A stretch of 64,000 bases of DNA from NCBI GenBank assembly GCA_947493585.1, contig CANLRI010000001.1, forward strand, positions 1,798,001 to 1,862,000, in the 5' to 3' direction. The position numbers and the translations under genes were made by a program. This document shows, piece after piece, positions 25,601 through 34,969 of this stretch. Under the pieces are notes generated by a model. The model did not search any database. It saw only the letters and a program-made list of their open reading frames with translations, and was not told where the DNA came from. Within the stretch, counting starts at the first letter, position 1; each line of letters begins with the position of its first letter. This DNA comes from an uncultured Planococcus sp. GTDB lineage: Bacteria > Bacillota > Bacilli > Bacillales_A > Planococcaceae.

Positions 25601-27643
25601 CTATAGAAGTCCGAATTTTTCCAATTTATAGTATAAAGTACGCAAGGAAATCTGAAGCTGTTTAGCGGTTTTCGACTTATTCCCTTTGGCTTCTTCGAGT
25701 GCCCGATGAAGAATGCCGCGTTCAACCGTTTCCAATTGCTCCTGCAAAGGTGCCGATGCTGGAATAACGACTTCGTTCTTCGCTTCTTTGGCTTTCAGCA
25801 TATTCAACGGAATATGTTCTTCTGTCATCGTTTTGTCGTTCATCTGCATGAAAATCATTGAACGGCTCAAAATGTTTTCAAGTTCCCGCACATTGCCCGG
25901 CCAATCGTACATTTTCAAAAACTGTACGGCTTTCTCCGACACACTTTCCACGTTCCTCCCATATTCCTGATTGAGCTTTAATAACAGGCGGTCAATGATG
26001 CGCGGAATATCTTGTTTCCTGCTGCGCAGCGGCGGAATCAAAATCGGCATGCGGTTTAATCGGTAATACAAATCTTCTCGGAACGTTCCGTCAAGCAGCG
26101 CTTTTTCCATATTGGCATTGGTCGACGCGATGACTCGAACATTGACCGGGATCGGCTTGGTCCCACCGATCCGCATCGTTTCGTGTTCTTGCAACACGCG
26201 CAGCAATTTACTTTGAATTTGCGGCGACAATTCGCCAATCTCATCGAGGAAAATACTGCCGTTATTTGCTTCCTCAAACAAGCCGCGTTTTGCCCCGGTC
26301 CGACTTTCAAGCGTTGCACCTTCCTCGTACCCGAACAATTCAGCATCAAGCTGTTCGCTTGACACGGCCGCGCAATTGACACGGACGAATTTATTGAACT
26401 TTCGCTCGCTGGCACTGTGGATGGCGTGCGCGAACAATTCCTTGCCCGTTCCCGACTCCCCGCGCAACAACACAGTGACAAGCGTTTGGGCAGCGAGTTT
26501 CGCTTGCTGGAGCGACAATTGCATTTCAGGGGACAGGCCGATGATGTCGTCGAATGTATATTTCGACTCAAGCGTCCGGATAATGCTCCTTGCCCGGTCC
26601 AACTCTTTCATAAGCGAGCGGATCTCCGTCGTGTCATGGATGACTCCGACACTTCCCTTCAGTTGGTTATTAACAATGATGGGTGCCACATTAACGATTA
26701 CTTCCCGTCTGGCCGGCCCGACTTTCAAATTAACACCGCGCACCGGTTGGCGGGTTTGCAAGGCTTTGAAGTGCATGCTTTCGCCTTCAGAGATATCGGC
26801 AGATGCCGGACGGCCGATCACTTGATCCATCTCAAGACCTGTAATTCGTGTATAGGCCGGATTGACAAGCAAGCCATTGCCTTTTTCATCAACCACCGAA
26901 ATCGCATCGTCGCTCGATTGGATGATCGCTTGCAGCATCGTCTGGATTTCTTTCAAGTCGGTAATTTCCTCTGCGAGCGAAACCACTTCCGTGATGTCCT
27001 TGAACACCGCAAAGGCACCAATCAATTCGCCCGTTTCATCAATCATCGGAAAACGGCTCGTGACGATTTTCGATCCATCTTTCAGTTCGAGCTCCCGGTT
27101 CAATTCCGTCCTGCCCGTCTCGATGATCCTCGGCAATTCGCTCATCGAAATCAACTCGTGGATATGGCGTCCGATCGCTTCGTCCTGCTTAACCGAAAGC
27201 ATGCGTGCGGCACTGCGGTTGATGAAGTTAATATGGTTGTCGAGGTCGATGCCGACCATACCTTCATCGATTGAATTAAAAATGATTGATCCTTTATGGC
27301 TCTCGTTACTCAGTCGGTTGATGTAATGCTCTTTCTCATCCATCAAGCGGACAAAAATATTGGCTACGCTTCCGGGAATGATGACAGTGCGCGGGGGATA
27401 ATACCGGCGCAGCCGCTGAGTCAAGTCATCGTCTCCTGTTACGTTAAAGACGATGTCGACCGTTTTCGGCAATTCCCGGTAATCTGCGCCAGTGGCTATA
27501 CGAAATTTTTCAGCTTGTTTTAACGCTAGCGCGTCGGCATGGATATCTGCAACTCCTTCGACATGAAACCAGCCAGATTCAACGAGCAGTTTTAAAATTG
27601 CAGAACCGCCGATGCCACCGCCGATAATGATCACTTTTTGCAA
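25601..27643 (-). CDS. bkdR: BkdR-type enhancer-binding transcription regulator
   Basis: The 680-residue protein has an N-terminal Rossmann-like part (IIIGGGIGGSAILKLL), two PAS domains (about 125-230 and 235-345), a central AAA+ domain with Walker A GESGTGKE and Walker B IFLDEIGE, and a Fis-type helix-turn-helix at the C terminus (NKSKTAKQLQISLRTLYYKL). Such proteins activate sigma-54 promoters of bkd genes. Here the sigma-54 contact motif GAFTGA reads GATLES (residues 442-447) and no strict -24/-12 promoter is seen before ptb. The start is a TTG with modest ribosome-site support. Confidence 0.9.
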   Translation of the reverse strand: MQKVIIIGGGIGGSAILKLLVESGWFHVEGVADIHADALALKQAEKFRIATGADYRELPKTVDIVFNVTGDDDLTQRLRRYYPPRTVIIPGSVANIFVRLMDEKEHYINRLSNESHKGSIIFNSIDEGMVGIDLDNHINFINRSAARMLSVKQDEAIGRHIHELISMSELPRIIETGRTELNRELELKDGSKIVTSRFPMIDETGELIGAFAVFKDITEVVSLAEEITDLKEIQTMLQAIIQSSDDAISVVDEKGNGLLVNPAYTRITGLEMDQVIGRPASADISEGESMHFKALQTRQPVRGVNLKVGPARREVIVNVAPIIVNNQLKGSVGVIHDTTEIRSLMKELDRARSIIRTLESKYTFDDIIGLSPEMQLSLQQAKLAAQTLVTVLLRGESGTGKELFAHAIHSASERKFNKFVRVNCAAVSSEQLDAELFGYEEGATLESRTGAKRGLFEEANNGSIFLDEIGELSPQIQSKLLRVLQEHETMRIGGTKPIPVNVRVIASTNANMEKALLDGTFREDLYYRLNRMPILIPPLRSRKQDIPRIIDRLLLKLNQEYGRNVESVSEKAVQFLKMYDWPGNVRELENILSRSMIFMQMNDKTMTEEHIPLNMLKAKEAKNEVVIPASAPLQEQLETVERGILHRALEEAKGNKSKTAKQLQISLRTLYYKLEKFGLL

Positions 27644-27671
27644 TTCTCTTCAAACCTTTCTGTCCCGATTC

Positions 27672-27687
27672 GTGCAATAGACTGCAC
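27672..27687. promoter_or_regulatory. Inverted repeat GTGCA-N6-TGCAC between bkdR and DUF2627 gene
   Basis: A perfect 5-bp inverted repeat lies about 30 bp upstream of the bkdR start, in the divergent promoter region. It shares TGCA with the array before ptb and could be an autoregulatory operator. Confidence 0.35.
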
Positions 27688-27719
27688 ACATATTTCTAGA
27701 CTACCGCAGGGGACAATTC

Positions 27720-27748
27720 TTGACAACTTTAAGCGGATTGGAAACAAT
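27720..27748 (+). promoter_or_regulatory. Promoter of the DUF2627 gene
   Basis: TTGACA (27720-27725), a 17-bp spacer and AACAAT (27743-27748) precede the gene at 27772. Confidence 0.65.
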
Positions 27749-27771
27749 GGTACATGAAGGATGTGGAATAG

Positions 27772-28008
27772 ATGGGACGATTGATTGCATTTATCATTTT
27801 GCTCATACCCGGTGTCATGGCCGCTTACGGCATCAAATTAATGCGGGATACCCTTTTCAATAAGTTGCTTGAACCGTATCCGGCTCTTTGGATGCAATTT
27901 ACACTTGGGACGCTTTTTACTGTGATCGGCATCGGCTTCTTTGCTGGATTCTTGTTGAACCGCGATCGTAAAAAGGGCAATGTGTCTGAACGGTTTCAAA
28001 AACGTTAA
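27772..28008 (+). CDS. DUF2627 membrane protein (YqzF-like)
   Basis: The 78-residue product has two membrane helices (LIAFIILLIPGVMAAYGI and a second around FTLGTLFTVIGIGFFAGFLL) and a basic tail with NRDRKKG. This is the DUF2627 family, conserved beside bkdR and divergent from it in Bacillus. Its role is unknown. Upstream is a good TTGACA promoter and GAAGGA ribosome site, downstream a terminator shared with the glycerophosphodiesterase gene. Confidence 0.85.
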   Translation: MGRLIAFIILLIPGVMAAYGIKLMRDTLFNKLLEPYPALWMQFTLGTLFTVIGIGFFAGFLLNRDRKKGNVSERFQKR

Positions 28009-28036
28009 CTGACTGAAGGCAATTGAACAAATAAAG

Positions 28037-28077
28037 AAAGAACGCCAGGAGAGTTATGCTCCCTGGCGTTCTTTTTT
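28037..28077. terminator. Bidirectional terminator between convergent genes
   Basis: A 13-bp stem AAAGAACGCCAGG (28037-28049) pairs with 28062-28074, with A- and T-runs, serving the DUF2627 gene and the convergent glycerophosphodiesterase gene. Confidence 0.88.
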
Positions 28078-28079
28078 CA

Positions 28080-28802
28080 TTAAGGATGTACTTTCTTTGA
28101 CCACAGAGCTTTCACGCGCGCCGGATAGTCTGTGATCACGCCTTTCACCGAAGGGTGAAGATTTTTCAGCATCCGTTCATTTCCTGAAATGCCATAAAGC
28201 CTTACTGGCTTACCCAGCTGGGCAATGGGTTCAAGCCATTTCGCCTTATGGAATCTCTTATGAAAGTGAAAGCAGTCGACCCACTGCCAATTCTCCAGTT
28301 CGTTCCACTGAGCAGCGCGCTTCAAGATCCATGCCAATTCCATATGCGGCAGCAAGCGTTTCATCTCTCTAAGAAGTTCTCCGTCAAAAGAGGAGAGATG
28401 GATATGTTCCATGCCTTCCAACAAAGCACAAACAGTTTCAGGGCCCTCCGGATGGCTGGCAACGGAGGATTTCAATTCAATATTCAAAGGAATGTGTTTC
28501 TTTTTCGCCCAGTCGATCACTTCATAAGCCAGCGGAATCGAATGGCGCCCGAAACGCTTGAATCGTTTGCGGATCGATAGCGACTTGAGCGATTCGTATG
28601 GCATTTCATAAATATCCGCTTGCATCCCAGCCAAGCGTTTTAATTGGTCGTCATGGTAAATGATCGCAATGCCGTCTCGTGTCATCTGAATATCCAGCTC
28701 GATGCCGACTTGCAATTGATGCGCTAATTCAAACGCCTGCCACGTGTTTTCAAGTGCATGCCCCGAGGCGCCGCGATGCGCGTAAATTTCGATTTCAGAC
28801 AT
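28080..28802 (-). CDS. Glycerophosphodiester phosphodiesterase (YqiK-like)
   Basis: The 240-residue TIM-barrel enzyme hydrolyses glycerophosphodiesters to glycerol 3-phosphate and an alcohol. The catalytic HRGASG with ENTWQAF, the metal-binding ELDIQMTRDG and HDDQL, and NIELKS are all present. The start at 28802 is preferred since GGAGG is five bases upstream. There is no signal peptide, so it is cytoplasmic, like YqiK, rather than the secreted GlpQ type. Confidence 0.9.
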   Translation of the reverse strand: MSEIEIYAHRGASGHALENTWQAFELAHQLQVGIELDIQMTRDGIAIIYHDDQLKRLAGMQADIYEMPYESLKSLSIRKRFKRFGRHSIPLAYEVIDWAKKKHIPLNIELKSSVASHPEGPETVCALLEGMEHIHLSSFDGELLREMKRLLPHMELAWILKRAAQWNELENWQWVDCFHFHKRFHKAKWLEPIAQLGKPVRLYGISGNERMLKNLHPSVKGVITDYPARVKALWSKKVHP

Positions 28803-28955
28803 AGCTTCCTCCCCTTTTGGATAGGACCTAGCTTTAATCATTTATTTTATCATCTCACTGACTGGCTGCAAGTGTTGAGCTTTCTTGTAGGCGGTTTTGA
28901 TTTTTTATATAACCTTATGTAGTTTAATACATTTATTACAAGCGCGCTGGCGCGC

Positions 28956-28985
28956 AAAAAAACCAGCGCTCACTTAAAGCGCTGG
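28956..28985 (-). terminator. Terminator of spo0A
   Basis: CCAGCGCT (28963-28970) pairs with AGCGCTGG (28978-28985), followed on the minus strand by seven T residues just after the spo0A stop. Confidence 0.88.
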
Positions 28986-28995
28986 CGTGTGCATA

Positions 28996-29748
28996 TTATT
29001 GTTCGGTATTGCCAAGACTGTCGACGATCATGGCGATGAATTCCGAGTTGGACGGCTTCGACTGAAGATGTGATTCGCTATAGCCGAATACGTTAGCAAT
29101 ATGCGCGACCGATCCGCTGCGCACCCACACTTGCCCGATGGCATGGCGGATCGATCGCTCAACCCGCGCTGCCGTCGTATCGAATTTCAAGGCGATTTTG
29201 GGATAAAGCTCTTTTGTCACTTTGCCAAGTGCAGAAGGTTCATCCACGACAATCGACACGGCTGCCTTCAAATACATATAGCCTTTTAAATGAGGCGGCA
29301 CGCCAATATCTTTCAATCTCAAGGTTATGAGCTCGTCTTTTGTCACCATGCCGGTCTTTGCTGCTTGATCGCCATTTTTCATGATGTGGTTGATTTGGAC
29401 GACCAAACGCTCGGTTTCGAACGGTTTCATGATGAAATATGAAGCGCCGTAGTCTGCAGCCTGACTCATGATTGATTCCTGGCCAAATGCCGAAAGCATG
29501 ATGACATGGATTTTGCTCATGCGCTCATCCGACCGCAAGACATCAAGAACGGCAATGCCGTCTAAATACGGCATGATGATGTCGAGCAGCAAAATATCCG
29601 CTTCGGTCTGTTCGAGTATGCCGATGCATTCCCTGCCGTCATACGCAACACCCACCACTTCCATATTCGGTTGCGATTCGAGAAATTCGGTCATCAATTC
29701 GACAAGCTCTCGGTTGTCATCGGCAATGGCGATTTTTATTTTCTCCAT
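28996..29748 (-). CDS. spo0A: Stage 0 sporulation response regulator Spo0A
   Basis: The 250-residue regulator has a receiver domain with acidic residues Asp10-Asp11, phosphoacceptor Asp56 in LLLDIIMP and a late Lys in IMKPFE, then the Spo0A C-terminal DNA-binding domain with AARVERSIRHAI and KPSNSEFIAMI. All key residues look intact. It starts 33 bp after recN with no spoIVB between them, unlike sporulating Bacillus. In this lineage it may control stationary-phase or biofilm genes rather than spore formation. GGAGAG is the ribosome site. Confidence 0.95.
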   Translation of the reverse strand: MEKIKIAIADDNRELVELMTEFLESQPNMEVVGVAYDGRECIGILEQTEADILLLDIIMPYLDGIAVLDVLRSDERMSKIHVIMLSAFGQESIMSQAADYGASYFIMKPFETERLVVQINHIMKNGDQAAKTGMVTKDELITLRLKDIGVPPHLKGYMYLKAAVSIVVDEPSALGKVTKELYPKIALKFDTTAARVERSIRHAIGQVWVRSGSVAHIANVFGYSESHLQSKPSNSEFIAMIVDSLGNTEQ

Positions 29749-29781
29749 ATTTTTCTCTCCTAAAATACAGGCTCCGGTCCC

Positions 29782-31479
29782 TTATTTCATCAACAGCTTC
29801 CGGTCCCTCGCCAAAGTCAGCAATTCATCCGCATGCTGCAAGGTCAATTCGGTAATTTCTGCCCCTGACAACATGCGGCTCATTTCTTCGGTGCGCTTGC
29901 GCCCTTCGAGTTCTTTCACCGATGTGGTCGTGCGGTCCTTCGATACTTTTTTCTCGATAAACAAATGCTGGTCTGCCATGGCGGCGACCTGCGGCAAATG
30001 GGAAATGCACAGCACTTGCGAATGGCGGGCAATGGCTGCGATTTTCTCAGCAATCGCTTGTGCCACACGGCCGCTGACTCCCGTGTCGACTTCATCGAAA
30101 ATGATCGATGTAATGCCCTGGTGCTTGGAAAAAATCGTTTTCAACGCAAGCATCATACGCGATAATTCGCCGCCTGATGCTACTTTCGTCAAGGGCTTTA
30201 ACGGCTCGCCAACATTCGTCGAAATATGGAATGCGATGCTGTCTTGGCCAAAACGGTCGAACTTGCCTTTTGGCAGCAAGTTGAATTGAACTGAAAATGA
30301 CGCTTTTCCCATATGGAGCTCTTTTAGCTGTTCCATAATGGCTTTTGATAATTTGGCTGCCGCTTGTTTTCTCAGCATCGTCAGTTCTTCCGCTTCTATG
30401 CGCAAGTCCTCGGTCAATTCCTTCAGTTTTTCCTGATCGAGGCGCAAGCGTTGGTCGCGGTTAAGCAATTTATCGAGTTCGTCCGCCTGTTCTTCCTGAT
30501 ACAATAACATGTCCTCAACCGACGCGCCGTATTTGCGCTTCAAGGATTGCAATAATGCCAAGCGCTGTTCGATTTCATTGAGCCGTTCCGGGTCGAACTC
30601 CAGCTGGTCCAGGATGCGCTTGATTTCAGTCGACGTGTCCTGAAGCTGATAGAATGCCCCTGTAACCGATTCTGACGCTTCTTTGAATTGCTCATCGACT
30701 GCAGCAGCATGTTCCAGTTCGCTCATCGCATTGCCGACCCAATCAAGCCCCTTCGACTCCCCTTGAATCGCTTCATGGGCCTGTGAAATCGATTCGAAGA
30801 TTTTGGTGAAATTCTGCAATCGTTTGCGTTCTTCCAGCAAAGTCTCTTCTTCTCCCGGCACGAGCTGGGCTTCTTCGATTTCATTCAATTGGAATGTCAA
30901 CAAGTCGATGCGCTGTGCAATCTGTTGCTCGTTTTCATTATAGCTGGCAAATTCACGCTTTAATTTCGTGTATTTTTCAAATGTATGGCTATAGCCTTCT
31001 TTGGCTTTGGTTAACAGTTTCCCGGCAAATTGATCCAATAGATGAAGATGCTGCTTTTCATCCATCAATTCCTGGGTCTCGTGCTGGCCGTGGATGTCGA
31101 TCAAGGCGGCACCGACTTCACGCAAAATGGAAATGGTGACCAGTTTTCCGTTGATGCGGCAGACGTTTTTGCCTTTGCCATTCAGCTCGCGGCGCAATAA
31201 GACATCCCCATCGCTTGCTTGGATCCCGAAGTCCTCTAGTTTTTTATGGACCGGATGCTTTTCGCTTTCAATATGAAACAAGCCTTCAATCTCAGCTTTT
31301 TGGGCCCCGTGGCGAATAAATTCTTGGCTTCCTCGCCCTCCGGCTAGTAAATGCACGGCATCGATGATGATCGATTTCCCTGCACCGGTTTCCCCTGTCA
31401 GAACTGTCATGCCTTCTGTAAAACTGACCGATAATGTATCGATAATCGCAAAATTGCGGATATCCAATTCTCGCAGCAT
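29782..31479 (-). CDS. recN: DNA repair protein RecN
   Basis: The 565-residue SMC-like ATPase acts early at DNA double-strand breaks. Walker A GETGAGKS is at residues 29-36, with a coiled-coil middle (150-370) and the C-terminal ABC signature ASGGELSRMMLALK and Walker B IIFDEVDTGVSG. The start MLRELDIRNF (31479) is chosen because GAGGTGG is properly spaced; an ATG two codons upstream overlaps that site. It follows argR by 18 bp, the conserved Bacillales order. Confidence 0.95.
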   Translation of the reverse strand: MLRELDIRNFAIIDTLSVSFTEGMTVLTGETGAGKSIIIDAVHLLAGGRGSQEFIRHGAQKAEIEGLFHIESEKHPVHKKLEDFGIQASDGDVLLRRELNGKGKNVCRINGKLVTISILREVGAALIDIHGQHETQELMDEKQHLHLLDQFAGKLLTKAKEGYSHTFEKYTKLKREFASYNENEQQIAQRIDLLTFQLNEIEEAQLVPGEEETLLEERKRLQNFTKIFESISQAHEAIQGESKGLDWVGNAMSELEHAAAVDEQFKEASESVTGAFYQLQDTSTEIKRILDQLEFDPERLNEIEQRLALLQSLKRKYGASVEDMLLYQEEQADELDKLLNRDQRLRLDQEKLKELTEDLRIEAEELTMLRKQAAAKLSKAIMEQLKELHMGKASFSVQFNLLPKGKFDRFGQDSIAFHISTNVGEPLKPLTKVASGGELSRMMLALKTIFSKHQGITSIIFDEVDTGVSGRVAQAIAEKIAAIARHSQVLCISHLPQVAAMADQHLFIEKKVSKDRTTTSVKELEGRKRTEEMSRMLSGAEITELTLQHADELLTLARDRKLLMK

Positions 31480-31497
31480 ATACATCCACCTCTTTAA

Positions 31498-31947
31498 TTA
31501 AAGCATTTCAATCAAACGCTGTTTCAGCACTTCACGGTGTTCCACATCACGGCAAATGATCAAACATGTATCATCTCCGCAGATGGTCCCTAAAATTTCT
31601 TCCCAATCCAAATGGTCGATCAGCGAACCGATTGCGTGGGCATTTCCCGGCAAGGTCTTCATGACCAGAAAATGGCTGGCTCCATCGATACTGACGAACG
31701 CATCGGTGAGTGCACGGTGCAATTTCTGCATCGGGTTGAAGCGCTGGTCTGCCGGCAAACTGTATTTATAGCGCCCATCCTGCAACGGGACTTTCACCAA
31801 ATGCAGTTCCTTGATATCGCGAGAAACGGTCGCTTGTGTCACTTCATAGCCCGCAGCTTTCAATAAGTCGACCAAATCATCTTGCGTTTCGATTTCGCGA
31901 TTTGAGATCAAGTCGCGGATTTTGATATGACGTTGTCCTTTATTCAT
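31498..31947 (-). CDS. argR: Arginine repressor ArgR/AhrC
   Basis: The 149-residue hexameric regulator represses arginine synthesis and activates catabolism when arginine is bound. The N-terminal winged helix has [17 protein letters not shown]; the C-terminal arginine-binding domain ends with [19 protein letters not shown]. Length and motifs are standard. An ARG-box-like palindrome lies at 31964-31977 just upstream, consistent with autoregulation. The ribosome site is GGGGGAG. Confidence 0.95.
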   Translation of the reverse strand: MNKGQRHIKIRDLISNREIETQDDLVDLLKAAGYEVTQATVSRDIKELHLVKVPLQDGRYKYSLPADQRFNPMQKLHRALTDAFVSIDGASHFLVMKTLPGNAHAIGSLIDHLDWEEILGTICGDDTCLIICRDVEHREVLKQRLIEML

Positions 31948-31963
31948 GGTGCTCCCCCTTGAG

Positions 31964-31977
31964 TGAATAATTATTCC
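31964..31977. promoter_or_regulatory. ARG box upstream of argR
   Basis: TGAATAATTATTCC matches the palindromic ArgR operator core TGAATAATTATTCA at 13 of 14 bases and overlaps the argR promoter area. Confidence 0.65.
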
Positions 31978-32089
31978 AGATACTTTATATCGTACATCTA
32001 ATCGGCTTTGAAAACAAGGAAACTTCCTGCCCCTCTAGAACTAATTACCCCTTGCGAGCAAGCTTCACTCATTTTCAGCAACAACCCAG

Positions 32090-32122
32090 AAAAAAAGGGC
32101 AGGGAATAAATTCCCTAGCCCT
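32090..32122 (-). terminator. Terminator of the dxs-tlyA unit
   Basis: AGGGCAGGGAA (32096-32106) pairs with TTCCCTAGCCCT (one bulge), followed on the minus strand by seven T residues. It separates tlyA from argR. Confidence 0.85.
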
Positions 32123-32132
32123 GTTAATTCGA

Positions 32133-32969
32133 TTACGTATTTTTGTCCTTGAATGCAGAGTGGGCATGTTCGACGGTTTGCGCAATCGACTGCGCATCCG
32201 GCAAATCACTTTTAGCTGCCTGTTCATTGGACACAAGATGAAATAAAAACTCGATATTGCCTTCACCGCCGGTAATCGGCGAATAGGTCATCGCCTTGAC
32301 TTCGAAACCGCAGTCGACTGCATAAGCTGCTACTTTTTGCAGCACTTCCTGATGCACTTTTGGATCGCGGACGATGCCTTTTTTCCCGACTTTCTCGCGG
32401 CCTGCTTCAAATTGGGGCTTGACGAGCGCAATGCAATCGCCGCCTGGGACCAATATGGTTTTCAGCACCGGCAAGATGATGCGCAGCGAAATGAAGGATA
32501 CGTCAATGGTTGCGACTTCCGGCAAGCCTTCCTGAAAATCTTCAGGTTTCGAGTGGCGGAAGTTCGTGCGCTCCATGACCGTTACGCGCGGGTCTTGACG
32601 GATTTTCCAGGCCAGCTGATTATAGCCGACATCTAGCGCATAGCCGTGCCGGGCACCGTTTTGCAATGCGCAATCGGTGAAGCCGCCAGTCGATGAACCG
32701 ATATCCAGCATCATTTTGCCTTCCACAGTCACATCAAATTCAGCAAGCGCTTTTTCCAGTTTCAAGCCCCCGCGGCTGACATAACGCAAGTCATTGCCTT
32801 TTTTCTCAAGCGGCGCATCCTCGGGTATCTTTTCGCCGGGTTTTTCAAGGCGTTCAGTGCCAGAGAAAATCACACCAGCCATGATGGCGCGTTTGGCTTT
32901 TTCACGTGTTTCGCAGATGCCCCGCTCTACTAGCAGGACATCCACCCGTTCTTTTTTCACTTTATTCAT
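32133..32969 (-). CDS. tlyA: TlyA-family 2'-O-ribose rRNA methyltransferase (YqxC-like)
   Basis: The 278-residue protein has an N-terminal S4 RNA-binding domain ([20 protein letters not shown]) and an FtsJ/RrmJ-like SAM domain with [30 protein letters not shown] and DVSFISL. TlyA enzymes 2'-O-methylate rRNA cytidines; some are annotated as hemolysins, which is not supported here. Its start overlaps the dxs stop by four bases (ATGA), so they are coupled. Confidence 0.9.
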   Translation of the reverse strand: MNKVKKERVDVLLVERGICETREKAKRAIMAGVIFSGTERLEKPGEKIPEDAPLEKKGNDLRYVSRGGLKLEKALAEFDVTVEGKMMLDIGSSTGGFTDCALQNGARHGYALDVGYNQLAWKIRQDPRVTVMERTNFRHSKPEDFQEGLPEVATIDVSFISLRIILPVLKTILVPGGDCIALVKPQFEAGREKVGKKGIVRDPKVHQEVLQKVAAYAVDCGFEVKAMTYSPITGGEGNIEFLFHLVSNEQAAKSDLPDAQSIAQTVEHAHSAFKDKNT

Positions 32970-34876
32970 AGAGCGTTCGACCGCTCCTGCTGTTGCGAAT
33001 TTTGATTTGCGCGCTGTTTCACTTTTTTGACCACTTCGTCGCTATTGAGGTGAATTTCATCCATCAATTCAGCGACATCTCCATGTTCAACAAAGAGATC
33101 TGGAATACCCATGCGGTCAATAACGGCATTCTGGTGGCCGTTATCATGCGCGTATTCAAGCACTGCACTGCCGAAGCCACCCTGCAATACCGCTTCTTCA
33201 ATTGTCAATACCGGCACATTGCGTTTGAAAATCGACGCCAGCATTTCTTCATCCAACGGTTTGATGAAACGCGAGTTCACTACTTCCACTTGAATGCCTT
33301 CTTCGCGCAATTGTTCAGCAGCATGGAGTGCCATCGGGATCGTTGTGCCGAATGCCAAAATGACTGCATCCGCCCCTTCGGTCAGCACTTCCCAGCTGCC
33401 AATCGGAATCGCTTTAAGCTCATCATCCATTGGCACGCCAAGTCCATTGCCGCGCGGGTAGCGCAAGGCGATTGGGCCGCCGTTGTAATCAATTGCCGTT
33501 TTGACCATATGCTGCCCTTCATTTTCATCTTTTGGCATCATCAAGACCATATTCGGGAGATGGCGCAAGAAGGCGATATCAAAGACGCCCTGATGCGTTT
33601 CGCCATCTGCCCCGACAAGGCCTGAGCGGTCGATGCCGATAAAGACATTCAAGTTCTGGCGGCAAATATCGTGGACGACTTGGTCATACGCGCGTTGCAG
33701 GAATGTCGAATAAATGGCCAGGAATGGTTTCATCCCTTGGGTCGCAAGTCCCGCAGCCATCGTGGTCGCATGCTGTTCAGCGATCCCAACATCGAACATG
33801 CGCTCAGGAAATTCAGAAGCGAACCCTTCCAATTTCGAGCCCACTGGCATTGCCGGCGTAATGGCGACGATGCGCTCATCGGTGCGTGCCAGTTTACGTG
33901 TCGTTTCAGCGATCAAGCCGCTCCACGAAGGCGCTGTGGAGGAGGATTTCACCAAATCGCCAGTTTCCATTTTATAAGGCCCAATTCCATGCCATGTGCC
34001 GATTTTATCCTGCTCGGCCGGCAAATAGCCTTTGCCTTTTTTCGTAATGACATGAAGCAACACAGGGCCTTTTGTTTTCTTCGCATACTCCAGGTTGTCT
34101 TCAAGCTCCTCAAGGTCGTGCCCATCGATAGGGCCGAGATATGTGAATCCGAGCTCTTCGAAAAACATGCCGGAAACGACCAGATACTTCAAGCTGTCTT
34201 TGACGCGCTCTGCTGTTGAAGCAAGCTTGCCACCGACTGCCGGTACTTTTTTCAACAAGTATTCCAGATCGTCTTTGACTTTATTGTATTTGCCGGCTGT
34301 CCGCATGCGTCCAAGAACGCTATGTAACGCCCCGACATTCGGTGCGATCGACATTTCGTTGTCGTTCAGGATGACGGTCATGTCAGTTTGTGCATGCCCG
34401 ATATGGTTTAGTGCCTCAAACGCCATGCCACCAGTCAATGCGCCATCGCCGATGATCGGAATGACATAATTTTTGTCTTTTTTAATATCGCGTGCTGCTG
34501 CCATGCCCATTGCCGCAGATAGGGAAGTCGAGCTATGGCCGGTTTCCCAGACATCGTGATCGCTTTCGTTGCGTTTCGGGAAGCCGCACAGCCCTTTGAA
34601 CTGGCGCAGCGTGTCGAATTGATCTGCACGCCCTGTCAAAATTTTATGGACATAAGACTGATGCCCCACATCCCAAATCAATTTGTCGTCGGGACTATTG
34701 AAAACACGGTGAAGTGCAATCGTCAATTCCACTACGCCGAGGTTCGGGCCGATATGGCCACCGGTTTTCGAAAGATTTTCTATGAGAAATCGACGGATAT
34801 CTTCACTTAAGAGCTCCAATTGTTCTGGATTTAACTCTTTTAGGAAAGATGGACCAGTTATCGAATGAAGATCCAT
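32966..34876 (-). CDS. dxs: 1-deoxy-D-xylulose-5-phosphate synthase
   Basis: The 636-residue thiamine-diphosphate enzyme condenses pyruvate and glyceraldehyde 3-phosphate, the first step of the MEP isoprenoid pathway. Motifs are [47 protein letters not shown] with the cofactor DGALTGG, and [17 protein letters not shown]. Downstream of ispA-xse genes and upstream of tlyA, as in B. subtilis. A promoter is seen at 34928-34955. Confidence 0.97.
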   Translation of the reverse strand: MDLHSITGPSFLKELNPEQLELLSEDIRRFLIENLSKTGGHIGPNLGVVELTIALHRVFNSPDDKLIWDVGHQSYVHKILTGRADQFDTLRQFKGLCGFPKRNESDHDVWETGHSSTSLSAAMGMAAARDIKKDKNYVIPIIGDGALTGGMAFEALNHIGHAQTDMTVILNDNEMSIAPNVGALHSVLGRMRTAGKYNKVKDDLEYLLKKVPAVGGKLASTAERVKDSLKYLVVSGMFFEELGFTYLGPIDGHDLEELEDNLEYAKKTKGPVLLHVITKKGKGYLPAEQDKIGTWHGIGPYKMETGDLVKSSSTAPSWSGLIAETTRKLARTDERIVAITPAMPVGSKLEGFASEFPERMFDVGIAEQHATTMAAGLATQGMKPFLAIYSTFLQRAYDQVVHDICRQNLNVFIGIDRSGLVGADGETHQGVFDIAFLRHLPNMVLMMPKDENEGQHMVKTAIDYNGGPIALRYPRGNGLGVPMDDELKAIPIGSWEVLTEGADAVILAFGTTIPMALHAAEQLREEGIQVEVVNSRFIKPLDEEMLASIFKRNVPVLTIEEAVLQGGFGSAVLEYAHDNGHQNAVIDRMGIPDLFVEHGDVAELMDEIHLNSDEVVKKVKQRANQNSQQQERSNAL

Positions 34877-34927
34877 TTGCCATCACACACCTTTTTTCTA
34901 TATTTTCCTGTATTGTTGTCTCCCCAT

Positions 34928-34955
34928 ATTATAGCAAGACTGGGCAAATGTACAA
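34928..34955 (-). promoter_or_regulatory. Promoter of dxs
   Basis: On the minus strand TTGTAC (34950-34955) and TATAAT (34928-34933) are 16 bp apart, between the ispA stop and dxs. Confidence 0.6.
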
Positions 34956-34969
34956 ACAAGAGCCCTAAC

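Noticed and set aside
26417..27274. Plus-strand open frame of 285 codons antisense to bkdR
   Set aside because: Translation is rich in Arg, His and Phe, matches no family, and bkdR is certain.
29468..30289. Plus-strand open frame of 273 codons across spo0A and recN
   Set aside because: It spans two real minus-strand genes and has low-complexity Ser-rich translation.
32133..32969. Hemolysin annotation for the tlyA product
   Set aside because: The S4 plus SAM-methyltransferase layout points to rRNA 2'-O-methylation; there is no signal peptide or pore-like region.
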